In this document: positions 35,308 through 44,912 of the stretch, piece after piece
Numbering within the stretch: position 1 is the stretch's first letter
Layout of the letters: each line of letters opens with the position of its first letter
Assembly (NCBI GenBank): GCA_030841085.1
Contig: JAVEDP010000032.1
Span: 62,001-126,000 of the forward strand
Reading direction: 5' to 3'
From: Pyrinomonadaceae bacterium
GTDB lineage: Bacteria > Acidobacteriota > Blastocatellia > Pyrinomonadales > Pyrinomonadaceae
DNA: 64,000 nucleotides
Translations under genes and position numbers: made by a program
Notes under the pieces: generated by a model
Databases searched by the model: none
Told to the model about the DNA's origin: nothing
What the model saw: only the letters and a program-made list of their open reading frames with translations

Positions 35308-37506
35308 TTACTCGATTTCAAAACGCGCCTCTTGCGAAGCACTCTGTTTTGAAATTCTATCGATGACAGTAACTTTCAAAATGTAGCGACCCGCCGGCAA
35401 GCCCGCGAGTGGAACCTCGCCGGCGTAAGGTATGCGCGACAAGTCAGTAACGCCGTCGACCGAAATTTTCTTTAATGGAATAGTGACCACGGGCTGATCA
35501 TCGCGGACCATTAGCAATTGCAGCGCGAGGTCAGGCTTGGAATCGGGCGCCGGCGCGGCCCCTGCGTTGTAAACAAAAATCGCGAAGCGCAAGTTGCTGT
35601 CGCGCTGGAACCGATGGCTAACGTTAACTTCCAGCGAACTCGCTGCGGTCTGATTGGTTGCAGAGTTGCTATTTGCCGCGGCCGCTGGCGGCACGCCAAT
35701 TAGTACACTGCTCATCCCCAATTCAGTGGGTTTCAGATTGGGAATTTCGATCCAACCATTCGCGCTGCCAATGCGACCGCTTTTCGGATCGCGCGCTCCG
35801 ACGCGGACTTGATACATGCCCGGTTGCAAAAACAATGGATAGGAATATCGCACACTGCCGCGTCCCGAAACATAGTCAGGTTGGGCCTCGAGCGTTAGCT
35901 TTTTGTTGAACGATCCGCCGGATTGACCGCGGTCGTTGAAAAAGACTCCGGCCACTTCAACCGCCGCGACTTGTTTGCCGTCGACGGTTTCAAAGGTAAG
36001 GAAAGCACTGGGCACCTCCATCATCGTACTCAACAGCCATTTCTTGTCAGAGCTATTGACGTAAGTCAGGTTCAGGGAGATAGGAATGGCGTGCTCGGGA
36101 AAAGTGCCACGAATTTTTTGCCCCAGCTCCGAATCCGCCAGTTTGTCGGGTGCGGCCGGTTTGTTGCCCTCGGGTTGTTTTGGCTTGCTCGACTTGGCGG
36201 CAACTGGTTCGGGTTCGACATCGTAGAATCCGCGCCTGACATGGACCACCAGTTGCGGCCTGCCTACAACTTTTACTTCTATGCGATGAAACTTGCTGCT
36301 GGCGTGTTGCGTTTCGCGTTCCGGCTTCCAGGCCAACAGGTAATAAGCAGACGTTTCCTTGAGAGCTCGTGTCAGGCCGCTGCCCAGCGCGTTCGTATTA
36401 AAAGTTGGTCGCCCCCCCGTGTCCCGCGCTAACGCATTCATTGCATCCTGCGAAGCGGCCATTTCACCCATCGACGAGCGGGCCAATCGGCCTGAGACAT
36501 CGAAAGCGCTTTCCGTAGCGGCGTCGGGAAGACCGGTGGCCAGCCCGCGCGCGTCTATTGAATAGATAACAACGCCGCTACGTGCCGCGAGGCTTGTGAT
36601 TCGCTGCACGCGACTCATAGAACCTTCCTCGGGATTGAGAAAGAATCCACCCGAGATAAAGAATACGAGCTTACGCCCCGCCAGCTTGTTTGCCGATCGC
36701 ACCAAGCTGTCCAGACCGGAGATCGTGGCCATCGTTGCGACTTCGGCTTGCTGCAGCATCATGCGCGCACGCGAGTGCACTACCGTCTCGGCCTGCTCGC
36801 GAGACATGCCCGGGTTTTGGGCAACGGTTTGCTCGACAAAAAAATCATTAGTGTCGCGGTCACCCCTTTCGATTTGCAACGACTGATATTCAGTCATCGG
36901 AGGCCGGTCCAGGTCCCTGACCGAATAAGGACGGAACTTAAGCCGCTCTAGCGCGGCATGAAGCACAGTCTTGTTATCTGTCAGTTGTTGCAGAAATCCG
37001 ATTTGACCGCTGGCCGAGGTAATCGCTACCTCATCGTTCTGGGCCATCTGTTTATCGACGAACTCGCTGACTACTTTCCTGGCAGCATTCAAGCCGGCAA
37101 GGTCCATATGCAAATCGTCGAGGTAAAAAAAGATCGGGCGACCCCGATCGAGCGGTACCGGGCCGGCTGTATCTGAGGTATCGGTTCGTTTAGAGGAGCC
37201 GCGCGCAGCTGCAAGTTGAGATTCTTCGTTCGCGCTGCCGGCAATGATACGTTCAAAAAAATCAATCGGCTTGGGCTGCCCATCGATGCGCAGTTCAAAA
37301 TCTTCTTTCTTTAGGCCATCGACGAAGTGGCCATCCTTGTCGAACACCATTACATCCGTCTGCACGAGTTCGGTGAATACTCGCAAAACATCCGTTTGGT
37401 CCCGCTTCCCGCCTGCAGGCGTCTGCGCAAAAACTGGAGCGGAAATCAGCACGCACAGCAAAACGCACGTCGTTGCAGTTCTCGAAATACCAGGCATTAA
37501 TTGCAT
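35308..37506 (-). CDS. Exported VWFA-related protein (acidobacterial family)
   Basis: The 732-residue protein has a signal peptide ending near VFAQ. A domain at about 35-330 is of the VWFA-related type common in Acidobacteriota (VFTELVQTDVMVFDKDGHFV, LKKEDFELRIDGQPKPI, IFFYLDDLHMDLAGL, KLVFFISGGFF). Its metal site is not the canonical DxSxS. After a Lys/Pro linker (about 405-435) comes a beta-rich C-terminal half ending VPLAGLPAGRYILKVTVIDR. It is probably secreted or surface-exposed and of unknown role. The start at 37506 could also be the ATG three codons later. Confidence 0.82.
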   Translation of the reverse strand: MQLMPGISRTATTCVLLCVLISAPVFAQTPAGGKRDQTDVLRVFTELVQTDVMVFDKDGHFVDGLKKEDFELRIDGQPKPIDFFERIIAGSANEESQLAAARGSSKRTDTSDTAGPVPLDRGRPIFFYLDDLHMDLAGLNAARKVVSEFVDKQMAQNDEVAITSASGQIGFLQQLTDNKTVLHAALERLKFRPYSVRDLDRPPMTEYQSLQIERGDRDTNDFFVEQTVAQNPGMSREQAETVVHSRARMMLQQAEVATMATISGLDSLVRSANKLAGRKLVFFISGGFFLNPEEGSMSRVQRITSLAARSGVVIYSIDARGLATGLPDAATESAFDVSGRLARSSMGEMAASQDAMNALARDTGGRPTFNTNALGSGLTRALKETSAYYLLAWKPERETQHASSKFHRIEVKVVGRPQLVVHVRRGFYDVEPEPVAAKSSKPKQPEGNKPAAPDKLADSELGQKIRGTFPEHAIPISLNLTYVNSSDKKWLLSTMMEVPSAFLTFETVDGKQVAAVEVAGVFFNDRGQSGGSFNKKLTLEAQPDYVSGRGSVRYSYPLFLQPGMYQVRVGARDPKSGRIGSANGWIEIPNLKPTELGMSSVLIGVPPAAAANSNSATNQTAASSLEVNVSHRFQRDSNLRFAIFVYNAGAAPAPDSKPDLALQLLMVRDDQPVVTIPLKKISVDGVTDLSRIPYAGEVPLAGLPAGRYILKVTVIDRISKQSASQEARFEIE

Positions 37507-37829
37507 AACCTGTTAGATTCTTTGACTGACATTTTTCTGGGGAGACGCTTGCCGCAGGAGCAGCCTGAGAAGAACGATGGTCCGCTTAAGCAAGCAATAC
37601 GCCGATGCGCAACTATGTATCAAACCGCTGCCACGCGCAACAACAAACAGCAAAAAGAACAAGCATCCGAGAAAATGGATTACAGCCCTTACTGGGACCG
37701 GCGATACTCGGACCGCGGGCGTCTCGCCCGCAATGAGCGCGTAGCGCGAACAACTCGAGCACTTAACCATATTTGGTGACGCAGCCATGCGGGCGGGACG
37801 CCCGCGGTCCCAGTAAAATCGTTGAGCGC
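37507..37829. other. Intergenic region holding an inverted-repeat element
   Basis: No supported gene in these 323 bp. The right half is the CCGCGGGCG-family inverted repeat (37689-37817). The left half shows no motif; a short open frame there has no family features. Confidence 0.6.
37689..37817. repeat. Inverted repeat, GCGGGACGCCCGCGGTCCC family
   Basis: TTACTGGGACCG..CGGACCGCGGGCGTC at 37689-37731 is matched in reverse by GCGGGCGGGACGCCCGCGGT continuing CCCAGTAAA at 37789-37817. A single half is embedded in the GlcD-GlcE gene at 29109-29137. Confidence 0.85.
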
Positions 37830-39005
37830 TTAAGCGGCTGATACTGCTAGCTCGCCGTTAACCATCACCAGGACTGGTTTTCTGTCGGCATTTAACGCCA
37901 CGAGGTCGGCTCCCTTGCCTGCTGCAATCGATCCACATTCGCCTTCGAGGCCCAATAGTTTTGCTGGATTAGTCGAGCTCATAAGCGACAAGTCAACTTC
38001 AGAAACGCCGAGTGACTGCATTGTGTGAACCGCGTCGAGCAGGCTGATAACGGAACCGGCAATGTTGCCCCGGCTGTTGCGCGTCCGACCATGTGTAACC
38101 GAAATCGACTCGCCCCAGATTTGATAATCGCCGTCTCCCAATCCCGCGGCCGCAATAGCGTCGCTTATCAGGACCAGCCGCTCGGCGCCTTTGCTTTTCA
38201 GGATCAGTTCCAGCGCGTGCCGATCAAGATGGATGCCGTCCGCGATCACATCGCAGGTTACATCGTCGCGCAATAGACCCCAGCCGATTGGCCCAGGCGC
38301 GCGGTGCCGAAACGGCGCCATCGCGTTCATAAAGTGCGTCATGTGTTGCGCGCCGGCAGCTACTGCTTTGTCGAGTAGTTCAAATTCCGCGCGCGTATGT
38401 CCTATCGAAACAATCCAGCCGCGCCGTTTTAATTGGTCGACCAGTTCGATGCCGCCTTGAATTTCCGGAGCAATCGTCATCATATGCACCGCTGCAGGAT
38501 TCGCTAGCCTCGGCAAACTATCGAGCGAATCATTGTGCACAAAACTCCGAAAATATTGCTGCCGCAGCGCCCCGCACTGCGCCGAGTTTACAAATGGGCC
38601 TTCATAATGAACGCCCAGAATGCGCGCGCCGGTCGTCGACTTCATCGCCTCTTCAATAGCCGCGACGGCGCGCGTGTAGTCCGCGTCAGGCGCGGGCACC
38701 AGCGTTGGCAACCAGCCAGTGACGCCCTGAGTTGCGATCCATTCCGAGATGCGATTAAGGCCGGCAGCGTCGGCCTCCATTGTGTCGACACCCACCGCGC
38801 CATGGATGTGCACGTCGATAAAACCCGGCACTAACATGCATCCGAAAAGATCGATTTCGTCGATACGGTCGGATGCCGATCCGGAATTACGCAGCGCTGC
38901 GATCCTGCCGTCGCCTATCAGCAGGTCTACATTCTGCGCGACGCGATCGGGAAACACAGTACGAGCGTTTCGCAGTAAGATTTGGTTTGTATTGGAAGGC
39001 GTCAA
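37830..39005 (-). CDS. nagA: N-acetylglucosamine-6-phosphate deacetylase
   Basis: NagA converts GlcNAc-6-phosphate to glucosamine-6-phosphate plus acetate. The 391-residue amidohydrolase has the metal-binding PGFIDVHIHGAVGVD, then GVTGWLPTLV, GVHYEGPFVN, SIGHTRAEF (His), THFMNAMAPFRHRAPG (His) and VLISDAIAAAG (catalytic Asp). It begins with TTG at 39005, 24 nt after the TonB-dependent receptor gene, so the two are probably one transcript. murQ and a sugar kinase nearby fit the same recycling pathway. Confidence 0.93.
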   Translation of the reverse strand: MTPSNTNQILLRNARTVFPDRVAQNVDLLIGDGRIAALRNSGSASDRIDEIDLFGCMLVPGFIDVHIHGAVGVDTMEADAAGLNRISEWIATQGVTGWLPTLVPAPDADYTRAVAAIEEAMKSTTGARILGVHYEGPFVNSAQCGALRQQYFRSFVHNDSLDSLPRLANPAAVHMMTIAPEIQGGIELVDQLKRRGWIVSIGHTRAEFELLDKAVAAGAQHMTHFMNAMAPFRHRAPGPIGWGLLRDDVTCDVIADGIHLDRHALELILKSKGAERLVLISDAIAAAGLGDGDYQIWGESISVTHGRTRNSRGNIAGSVISLLDAVHTMQSLGVSEVDLSLMSSTNPAKLLGLEGECGSIAAGKGADLVALNADRKPVLVMVNGELAVSAA

Positions 39006-39029
39006 GAATTGAAAGCGCGCTGGAAAAAT

Positions 39030-42000
39030 TTAGAAGTTCAGTTTCAGACCAAATTGAATCGTGCGCGGATCGCGCGTGCCGGTGATAACACCAAACGTTG
39101 TGTTTGTCTGTACGTAACGCGTTGGAAAACTTCCCGCCGGCGCCGTTGGATCGACGTTGAATGTCGCGGACGTTCCCGGATTTAAATATTGCGGATGGTT
39201 CAGCACGTTGAATAATTCAGTGCGAAACTGCAGGTTCGTGTCCTCGGAAAAGCGGAAGTTTTTGAAGACAGCAAGATCCCAATTGTTGATTCCCGGCCCG
39301 CGCACGATGCCTCGTCCGGCTGATCCATAGGCAAAGAAAGCCGGCGCAAATGCTGAAGTATTGAACCACTGCGTCAGGCTGCCGCTGCCGTGCGGATCCG
39401 CGATTAGGTTTGGTCTCAGCGTGCTGCCGGTGCCAAGCGGATCTGAAAACGCGAACAGCGAACCTGTCGGTGTGGCGGCGGCAATTGTCTGCGTGATCGT
39501 CAACGGCGTGCCACTCTGCGCCGTATAAACACCGGTAACCTGAAAACCGCTCCACAACTTTCGCGTGAGACCGGACGCGTGGCGAAAGAAAGGCAGCTCG
39601 TAAACCAGGTGCGCCGTAAAAACGTGCGTGCGATCAAACAGCGATGGCGCGCGTTCGGCGTCGAGGTTAAGTGGATCCTGCGGCGAGTCGCTGCGGTCAG
39701 TTGAAGCGTTCGTAAGGTTTTTGGACCACGTATAGACCGTACCATACTCGAGGCCTTTGGACAGGCGCTTGTTGAAAGTCACTTGCAACGAGTTGTAGTT
39801 GCTATGCGCCTCGGTGCGCCGGTCGGTGATTGCTGCGTAACCGAGAAACGGACGGGCCGCGTTAATTGAAACGCGCGCGTTGCTGCCCAGCGTTCCGTTG
39901 GCCCGCAGCGCCGCCGTGATTGCCGCCTGGGCGCCCGGCAGCGGCTGGTTGATATTCACCTGATGAAGCAGGTTGTAGCCGGACGTGCCAACATAGGCGA
40001 GTTCCAACACGCCGTTCTTGAACAACTCACGCTGCAGCGACAGACTGTATTGTGCGGTGCGCGGCACCTTGAATGGATTGCCGGTGCTGTTGAGAGTGAT
40101 GACCGGGATTGTCGTTCGCGGAATGCCGGCGGCCGGATTTGAAAGCGGCGGATTATCAATCGTCGCGCGCGAATTGACCAGCGGATTGGCGAACGCATTC
40201 TGCTCGACGTTGCCCACCAACGTGCGATCGTAATAGAGACCAAAACCGCCGCGCACCACCGTACGCCCGTCGCCAAAATTGTAGGCAAAACCAACTCGTG
40301 GCCCGAATGTATTTCGCTGATTGCTTTGCACCCGCCTGCCAAATGGCGAATTCTGACCGGCAAAGATAATCCCATTGAATTTGTCGCCTGGCCCGGACAG
40401 AATATTTCCGCTTACCGGATCGATTTGTACGGCGTTCGCCGTCTTGTAAAAGTCCGGTCGAAACGATATGAGCAAGTCGCCGGCGTCGATAGGGTTGTCA
40501 TAAAGCGCATAACGCGCTCCATAATCCAGCGTCAAGCGCGGCGTCACCTTCCACGAATCCTGCCCATAAAACTCGGTCGTGTTGTAGCGCAGTTTTACGA
40601 AAACCTCGGATTGGTCTTCAGTATAGGTGCGTGGGGCGCCGAGCAGAAAATCGGCTAAATCATTTCCCGAACGCGAGCCGTCAAACGCGTAACTTCCATT
40701 AAGCATGTTGCCTGCATTTTCGTTTTTCGCCTCGTGAGAAAAACTGCCGCCAAACTTAAACGTGTGCTGTCCGCGGGCAATGGTGAGGTTGTCGCGAAGT
40801 GTGTGACTGGGATTCTCGATTTGCGCCGGGCTGCCAATCGCGAAATTTGCAGTCGAACCGCTGAAAGTAAAACCTGGCAGCGCGCCCTGCAACGTGTTGG
40901 GAAAAAGTTCGGGCGCGGTAAAACCAGGTGCGTTCGCCCGCAACCCGGTACCGGCGAAGGTCGTGATCACGGCGTTGAAGGCATAGTCGTACGCCACTTC
41001 ATTAATCATTGTCGGCGAAACGATTGTCTTCACATTGACCACGAAGTTTTTGCCAGGCGTCTCGGTATTTTGCGCCGCTACGAACGGATAAAGCGTCCCG
41101 GCGACAGCGCCAATCGCAAACGGATCCGCAAACTGATTACCGCCGGGATCGTTACGCGAAAAGTCTTCGCGAATGTAGCGGCCGAAGACGGACCAGTTGG
41201 TATTGAAGTTATGATCGAGACGCAGAATTTCCTGTCGAACGTTCGCAGCAAGTGGCACGGCGCGGCGAAAACGGTTGAGCGTGTTCGTGCCCGGCGTGAC
41301 TTCATTCGGCAGCGGTATGAACTTCAAAATCGCGGCTGAATTTGGGTCGATGAACGAGGTGAAGATCGAATTTCCGGCGGCGTCCGCGGGAAATGCAACT
41401 CCGGTGAATGGGTTTTTGATCGGGCCGGCGAAGATGCCGTTACGTTGCTCGATCGTGGGTACCGTGCCGACGGCAGTGTTTACAGACTTCGTCTTGCGCC
41501 ACTCCTGCGAATAGAAAAAGAAGCTTTTGTTACGCCCGTTGTAGACGCGCTTTCCGCCTTCGCCAAAAAGTGGCAAATAGACTGGGCCGCCAATAGTAAA
41601 GCCGTAGTCGTTGTAATTTAGCGGCGCTTTGAAACGCGGCTCGCCGTTCGCCTTGTTAATGCCCTGCAGCGGCGTCACTTGAAAAGGCGGCCGCGCATTC
41701 AACCCATCGTTGCGCAGGAATTCATAAATAGTCCCATGAAAATTGTTGGTACCCGACCGGGTGACAACATTGATTACGCCGCCGCCGTTGCGGCCAAACT
41801 CCGGCGCATAGTTTGAAGTCAGAATTGTAAACTCCTGAATCGCGTCGATGCTCGGCGTAGTCAGCAACGTTAGGTTCGAACCCGTATCTACGTTGCGCGC
41901 GCCGTCAACCAACCAGTTGATTGACGAAGTTCGGCCGCCGTTTATCGAGAGCTGAACCACCGACAGCGCGCCCGATCCAATCTGACTCCCATTCGACGAG

Positions 42001-42503
42001 TTAACGCCCGCACTCAACAATGCCAGCTGAACAAAGTTGCGCGTGTTGAGCGGCAACTCGCGTATCTGATCGCCGCTAATCAGCCCGCGCTGTGTAGGAC
42101 TGTCCTGAACCAACGGCGTGTCGGCCACAACGGTCACGAGTTCCGTGACTTCGCCCGCGTCAAGCACGATGCTGAGCGTGCGTCGATCATTGACGGTCAC
42201 CTGAAAATTCTCTTGCTGATATCTCTTGAAGCCCTGCATCTCCACCGCCAAGTTGTAGCTACTGGCGGGCAAACCGGTCGCGTTGAAAGTACCGTCTTCG
42301 GTGGTTTGGTAGGTGCGCTGAAAGCCACGCGATGGGTCGGTCATCGTAACTACGGCACCGGAAATCGTGCCGCCGTTTTGATCTGTTACCTGACCCGCGA
42401 TGTTGCCGGTTGTTTCCTGTGCCCAGGCAGTCGAGCACAGTGCGCAAACGATAAGGAGGCTGATGATCAAATGCCTCACGTTGATTGCGCGCGGAACTTT
42501 CAT
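39030..42503 (-). CDS. Oar-like TonB-dependent receptor with carboxypeptidase-regulatory domain
   Basis: The ~1157-residue outer-membrane protein starts with a signal peptide (to about ..TAWAQ). A carboxypeptidase-regulatory-like beta domain (NIAGQVTDQNGGTISGAVVT, TTEDGTFNATGLPASSYNLA) follows, then a TonB plug (SGDQIRELPLNTRNFVQLAL, GGVINVVTRSGTNNFHGTIY) and a long beta-barrel with Oar-like segments (GPRVGFAYNFGDGRTVVRGG, LYYDRTLV). The end RTIQFGLKLNF fits an outer-membrane barrel signal (terminal aromatic). Such receptors are numerous in Acidobacteriota and are thought to take up large or complex substrates. Location just before nagA suggests amino-sugar polymers. The ATG at 42503 starts the signal peptide; a GTG at 42527 is possible. 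Confidence 0.9.
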   Translation of the reverse strand: MKVPRAINVRHLIISLLIVCALCSTAWAQETTGNIAGQVTDQNGGTISGAVVTMTDPSRGFQRTYQTTEDGTFNATGLPASSYNLAVEMQGFKRYQQENFQVTVNDRRTLSIVLDAGEVTELVTVVADTPLVQDSPTQRGLISGDQIRELPLNTRNFVQLALLSAGVNSSNGSQIGSGALSVVQLSINGGRTSSINWLVDGARNVDTGSNLTLLTTPSIDAIQEFTILTSNYAPEFGRNGGGVINVVTRSGTNNFHGTIYEFLRNDGLNARPPFQVTPLQGINKANGEPRFKAPLNYNDYGFTIGGPVYLPLFGEGGKRVYNGRNKSFFFYSQEWRKTKSVNTAVGTVPTIEQRNGIFAGPIKNPFTGVAFPADAAGNSIFTSFIDPNSAAILKFIPLPNEVTPGTNTLNRFRRAVPLAANVRQEILRLDHNFNTNWSVFGRYIREDFSRNDPGGNQFADPFAIGAVAGTLYPFVAAQNTETPGKNFVVNVKTIVSPTMINEVAYDYAFNAVITTFAGTGLRANAPGFTAPELFPNTLQGALPGFTFSGSTANFAIGSPAQIENPSHTLRDNLTIARGQHTFKFGGSFSHEAKNENAGNMLNGSYAFDGSRSGNDLADFLLGAPRTYTEDQSEVFVKLRYNTTEFYGQDSWKVTPRLTLDYGARYALYDNPIDAGDLLISFRPDFYKTANAVQIDPVSGNILSGPGDKFNGIIFAGQNSPFGRRVQSNQRNTFGPRVGFAYNFGDGRTVVRGGFGLYYDRTLVGNVEQNAFANPLVNSRATIDNPPLSNPAAGIPRTTIPVITLNSTGNPFKVPRTAQYSLSLQRELFKNGVLELAYVGTSGYNLLHQVNINQPLPGAQAAITAALRANGTLGSNARVSINAARPFLGYAAITDRRTEAHSNYNSLQVTFNKRLSKGLEYGTVYTWSKNLTNASTDRSDSPQDPLNLDAERAPSLFDRTHVFTAHLVYELPFFRHASGLTRKLWSGFQVTGVYTAQSGTPLTITQTIAAATPTGSLFAFSDPLGTGSTLRPNLIADPHGSGSLTQWFNTSAFAPAFFAYGSAGRGIVRGPGINNWDLAVFKNFRFSEDTNLQFRTELFNVLNHPQYLNPGTSATFNVDPTAPAGSFPTRYVQTNTTFGVITGTRDPRTIQFGLKLNF

Positions 42504-42672
42504 GTGCTTAGGAAATTGAGAAGTCACTATCGCTTCGAGGTTTTTTACTTCAGAAAACTATGTTACGTGTTTCAATCGCAGAGCAAAAGTACCGAGGCGC
42601 AAAGGTAGCGCGCGAGCTTACAGCCCGACAAGAAACCACACTTGCTTTGGAATATTGTTTACGTCAGAAACT

Positions 42673-43383
42673 TCAGGCTGCAACTGCCGGCGTCAAATAA
42701 GCTTCAGTCACGCCATCGAGAAACGACCAAAGCGCCGCGGCTCCCGCACTCGCGGCCGCAGTCACGCGCTCCTGGTCGGCCGGCGTCGTGCATTCTTTGG
42801 CAAGGATGCGCTGCTCGACGTCTTTGTGAAGCAAATCAATCGACTCGTGCACGCGAAAGAAAGACACACCGCGTTCGTCATCGATTCCATAAAATTCTTT
42901 CAAGCCGGCGCGTTTTGTTTGCGCCACTTCCGGAATCTGACTCTCGTATGCATACAGCGCCGCCAGACCTTCGCGATAGTCTGCACTTTGCGTTAATTGT
43001 TTCAGGCGAGCCACTGAATCTTTCGTCTTAGGCAGCAGTTCAGCATTCCTGATCTCTTCGCGCGTGACCCCTAAACTCTCGGCGAAACGCAGCCACAATT
43101 CCGGATGGTTTTCTGCGCCCTGCTCTTCTTCAACCAGGTTCTCCAGCAGCATTTGCCGCGTTTCGAGATCGTCGCAATGCGAATGCACCGCGCTAACATA
43201 AGTTGGGAAAGCGCGAACGTGCGCGTAATACTGTTTTGCGTATTCCTGCAAAACTGATTTGCTTAACTTGCCTTCGCTCCAGGCCACGTAGAATGGATGC
43301 TTGAGCATTGAATGCTGCATCACCGCTGCAAGTAAGTCGTTCTCAAACGTCGAGCTGGTTAACGAATCGTTCGCGATTGTCAT
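42673..43383 (-). CDS. CADD-family protein, probable PABA synthase
   Basis: The 236-residue protein matches the CADD group of the TenA/PqqC-like heme-oxygenase fold. Motifs are KHPFYVAWSEGKLSK, YAKQYYAHVRAFPTYVSAVH, then EEEQGAENHPELW, AALYAYESQIPEVA and a helix with ESIDLLHKD; the Glu/His residues form the di-metal site. Chlamydial CADD makes p-aminobenzoate for folate using one of its own tyrosines; Tyr32 in HPFY lies at the equivalent position. GGAGGA 5 nt before the ATG at 43383 fixes the start. It lies in the amino-sugar cluster but probably serves folate synthesis. Confidence 0.85.
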   Translation of the reverse strand: MTIANDSLTSSTFENDLLAAVMQHSMLKHPFYVAWSEGKLSKSVLQEYAKQYYAHVRAFPTYVSAVHSHCDDLETRQMLLENLVEEEQGAENHPELWLRFAESLGVTREEIRNAELLPKTKDSVARLKQLTQSADYREGLAALYAYESQIPEVAQTKRAGLKEFYGIDDERGVSFFRVHESIDLLHKDVEQRILAKECTTPADQERVTAAASAGAAALWSFLDGVTEAYLTPAVAA

Positions 43384-43472
43384 GTGTTCCTCCGAAAGTT
43401 GGTGGCAAATTTTGCCGGTGATTATAACTGCTGGCACAAACGCTGACCAGCGAAACCTTCATTCGGTTGATG

Positions 43473-43519
43473 TGTCCGATAAGCTTTAGCTTGTCGTAAC
43501 GCCGCGACAAACTAAAGGA
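43473..43519. repeat. Inverted repeat, GTCCGATAAGCTTTAGCTTGTCG family, copy 2
   Basis: TGTCCGATAAGCTTTAGCTT followed by GTCGTAACGCCGCGAC and ACTAAAGG; same family as 30648-30703 and 62125-62179. The outer part of the right arm is not conserved. Confidence 0.82.
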
Positions 43520-43553
43520 AGCTTTGATTAAGTTTCTTATGGTTAGTGTCCAT

Positions 43554-43797
43554 AGCCCGCGGAGCGCGGCGATAGCGTAAAGCCTGGGGTGGAGCGAGCC
43601 TTTGTGAGCGGAACCCCAGGATCAGTGGAGTGCCAGGTTGCAGCCCGCGAAGTGGGCGACAGCCTATGCATCACAGTGACTTCCTGCGTTTGCGCTATCG
43701 CACGCTTCGCGCGCTTGAATTTCATAATCGTCGGCCAACCTGGGGTTGCGCTTCGCTCCACCCCAGGCTTTACGCTATCGCCGCGTTCCGCGGGCTA
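43554..43797. repeat. 244-bp MITE-like element with ~43-bp inverted ends
   Basis: The left end AGCCCGCGGAGCGCGGCGAT runs on through AGCGTAAAGCCTGGGGTGGA. The right end is its reverse complement (TCCACCCCAGGCTTTACGCT through ATCGCCGCGTTCCGCGGGCT), with only a few mismatches. The centre encodes nothing recognisable. It has the form of a non-autonomous miniature element; no transposase of matching type is in the window. Confidence 0.85.
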
Positions 43798-43835
43798 AGC
43801 ATAATCAAACGGCTGATTAACTTGATCAGACCCTC

Positions 43836-44801
43836 CTAAAGTTTTTTGGACATTGACGGCCCAAGTCGCTCAATCGCTTTCTGCACCACGCCGTTTGACG
43901 CTTTCAAAGCGTCTTTCGCTGCGCGTAACTCACATCCACTCTTTGCTATTACCAGAGCCACGCGCAGATCGCCCTCAGCCGCTTCCAATTTTTCAGTAGC
44001 GCCGATCTCAGACAATCCGGTTTCAGCCATGATGATTCGCACCGCTCGCTCGCGCAGCTTTGCATTGCGAGGCTGCAAATTTGTCATGCGGTTGCCGCTA
44101 ACATATCCCAGCCTAACCAGGCTCGCAGTCGACAACATGTTGAGCACCATTTTCTGCGCGCTGCCGGCTTTGAGACGCGTCGACCCGGCGATCACTTCTG
44201 GTCCAACCACCGGCACAATACTAATCTCAGCGGAGTTTGTGATCGGCGACCCGGGGACGCAGGTGAGGGCCACCGTGAACGCACCAAGCTCGCGCGCATA
44301 AGAGACCGCGCCCACCGTGTATGGCGTCCGGCCAGAAGCCGCGATGCCAACCAGCGCGTCCTCTTTAGCGAAGCCGCGGCACCGCAAATCATTAGCACCG
44401 GCTTTCGCGTCATCTTCCGACGCTTCGACGGCGCGGTGGCAAGCTTCGTAACCACCAGCGATTACTGCCTGGACCAATTCGGGAGCAACGCCGAATGTCG
44501 GCGGACATTCAGCCGCATCCAGCACCCCTAATCGTCCAGAAGTTCCGGTGCCGACATAAAAGAGCCTGCCGCCTTTGCTTAATCTGTCGACAATGCCGTC
44601 GACGGCTTTCTGAATATCCGCCAGCACAATGCCAATCGCCGGCGCTACCCGACGGTCCTCTTCGTTCATCAGGCGCAGAATTTCCGTTGCCGCAAGCTCG
44701 CTCAAGTTGGCGGTGCGCGGATTTTCTTGTTCGGTGATTGCCAGGTCGCCTGAAGAGTCTACGTTCATTTGAGTAAGGCTAATTTGATTGATCTTTATCA
44801 T
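43836..44801 (-). CDS. murQ: N-acetylmuramic acid 6-phosphate etherase
   Basis: MurQ removes lactate from MurNAc-6-phosphate, giving GlcNAc-6-phosphate for NagA. The 321-residue protein has a SIS domain: the signature GRLFYVGTGTSGRLGVLDAA with catalytic Glu in the following ECPPTFG, then EDDAKAGANDLR, VGIAASGRTPYTVGA and SAQKMVLNMLSTASLVRLG. A C-terminal helical region ends the protein. It is 111 nt after the sugar kinase gene on the same strand. Start at 44801 or the ATG 11 codons later. Confidence 0.95.
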   Translation of the reverse strand: MIKINQISLTQMNVDSSGDLAITEQENPRTANLSELAATEILRLMNEEDRRVAPAIGIVLADIQKAVDGIVDRLSKGGRLFYVGTGTSGRLGVLDAAECPPTFGVAPELVQAVIAGGYEACHRAVEASEDDAKAGANDLRCRGFAKEDALVGIAASGRTPYTVGAVSYARELGAFTVALTCVPGSPITNSAEISIVPVVGPEVIAGSTRLKAGSAQKMVLNMLSTASLVRLGYVSGNRMTNLQPRNAKLRERAVRIIMAETGLSEIGATEKLEAAEGDLRVALVIAKSGCELRAAKDALKASNGVVQKAIERLGPSMSKKL

Positions 44802-44805
44802 CCGC

Positions 44806-44902
44806 AGATTACGCCGCTTTCACAGATTGGGTAAGAAAGACTACGATTGATCGGTCGTTGGTTTTGGTTTTCCGTATCTGCGGAATCTGTGTAATCTGCG
44901 AA
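44806..44902. repeat. Inverted repeat, GCAGATTAC / GTAATCTGC family
   Basis: CCGCAGATTACGCC and TTCACAGATT are answered by AATCTGTGTAATCTGCG. It lies between murQ and the sugar kinase gene and may form a stem in their mRNA. Confidence 0.75.
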
Positions 44903-44912
44903 TAATTTCAAC

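Larger units (their letters stand above)
43384..43835. other. Intergenic region made of repeat elements
   Basis: The 452-bp gap between the CADD gene and murQ contains a GTCCGATAAGC-family palindrome (43473-43519) and a 244-bp element with long inverted ends (43554-43797). Open frames here read the inverted repeat itself and are not genes. Confidence 0.75.

Noticed and set aside
37501-37779. 92-codon open frame between the VWFA-like gene and nagA
   Set aside because: Its second half reads an inverted repeat and there is no family similarity.
41868-41886. TTCGAA-type T-loop resembling a tRNA
   Set aside because: It lies inside the receptor coding sequence and no acceptor or anticodon stems can be formed around it.
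43543-43839. Small open frames in the MITE-like element
   Set aside because: Both strands give the same peptide because the ends are inverted copies of one sequence.
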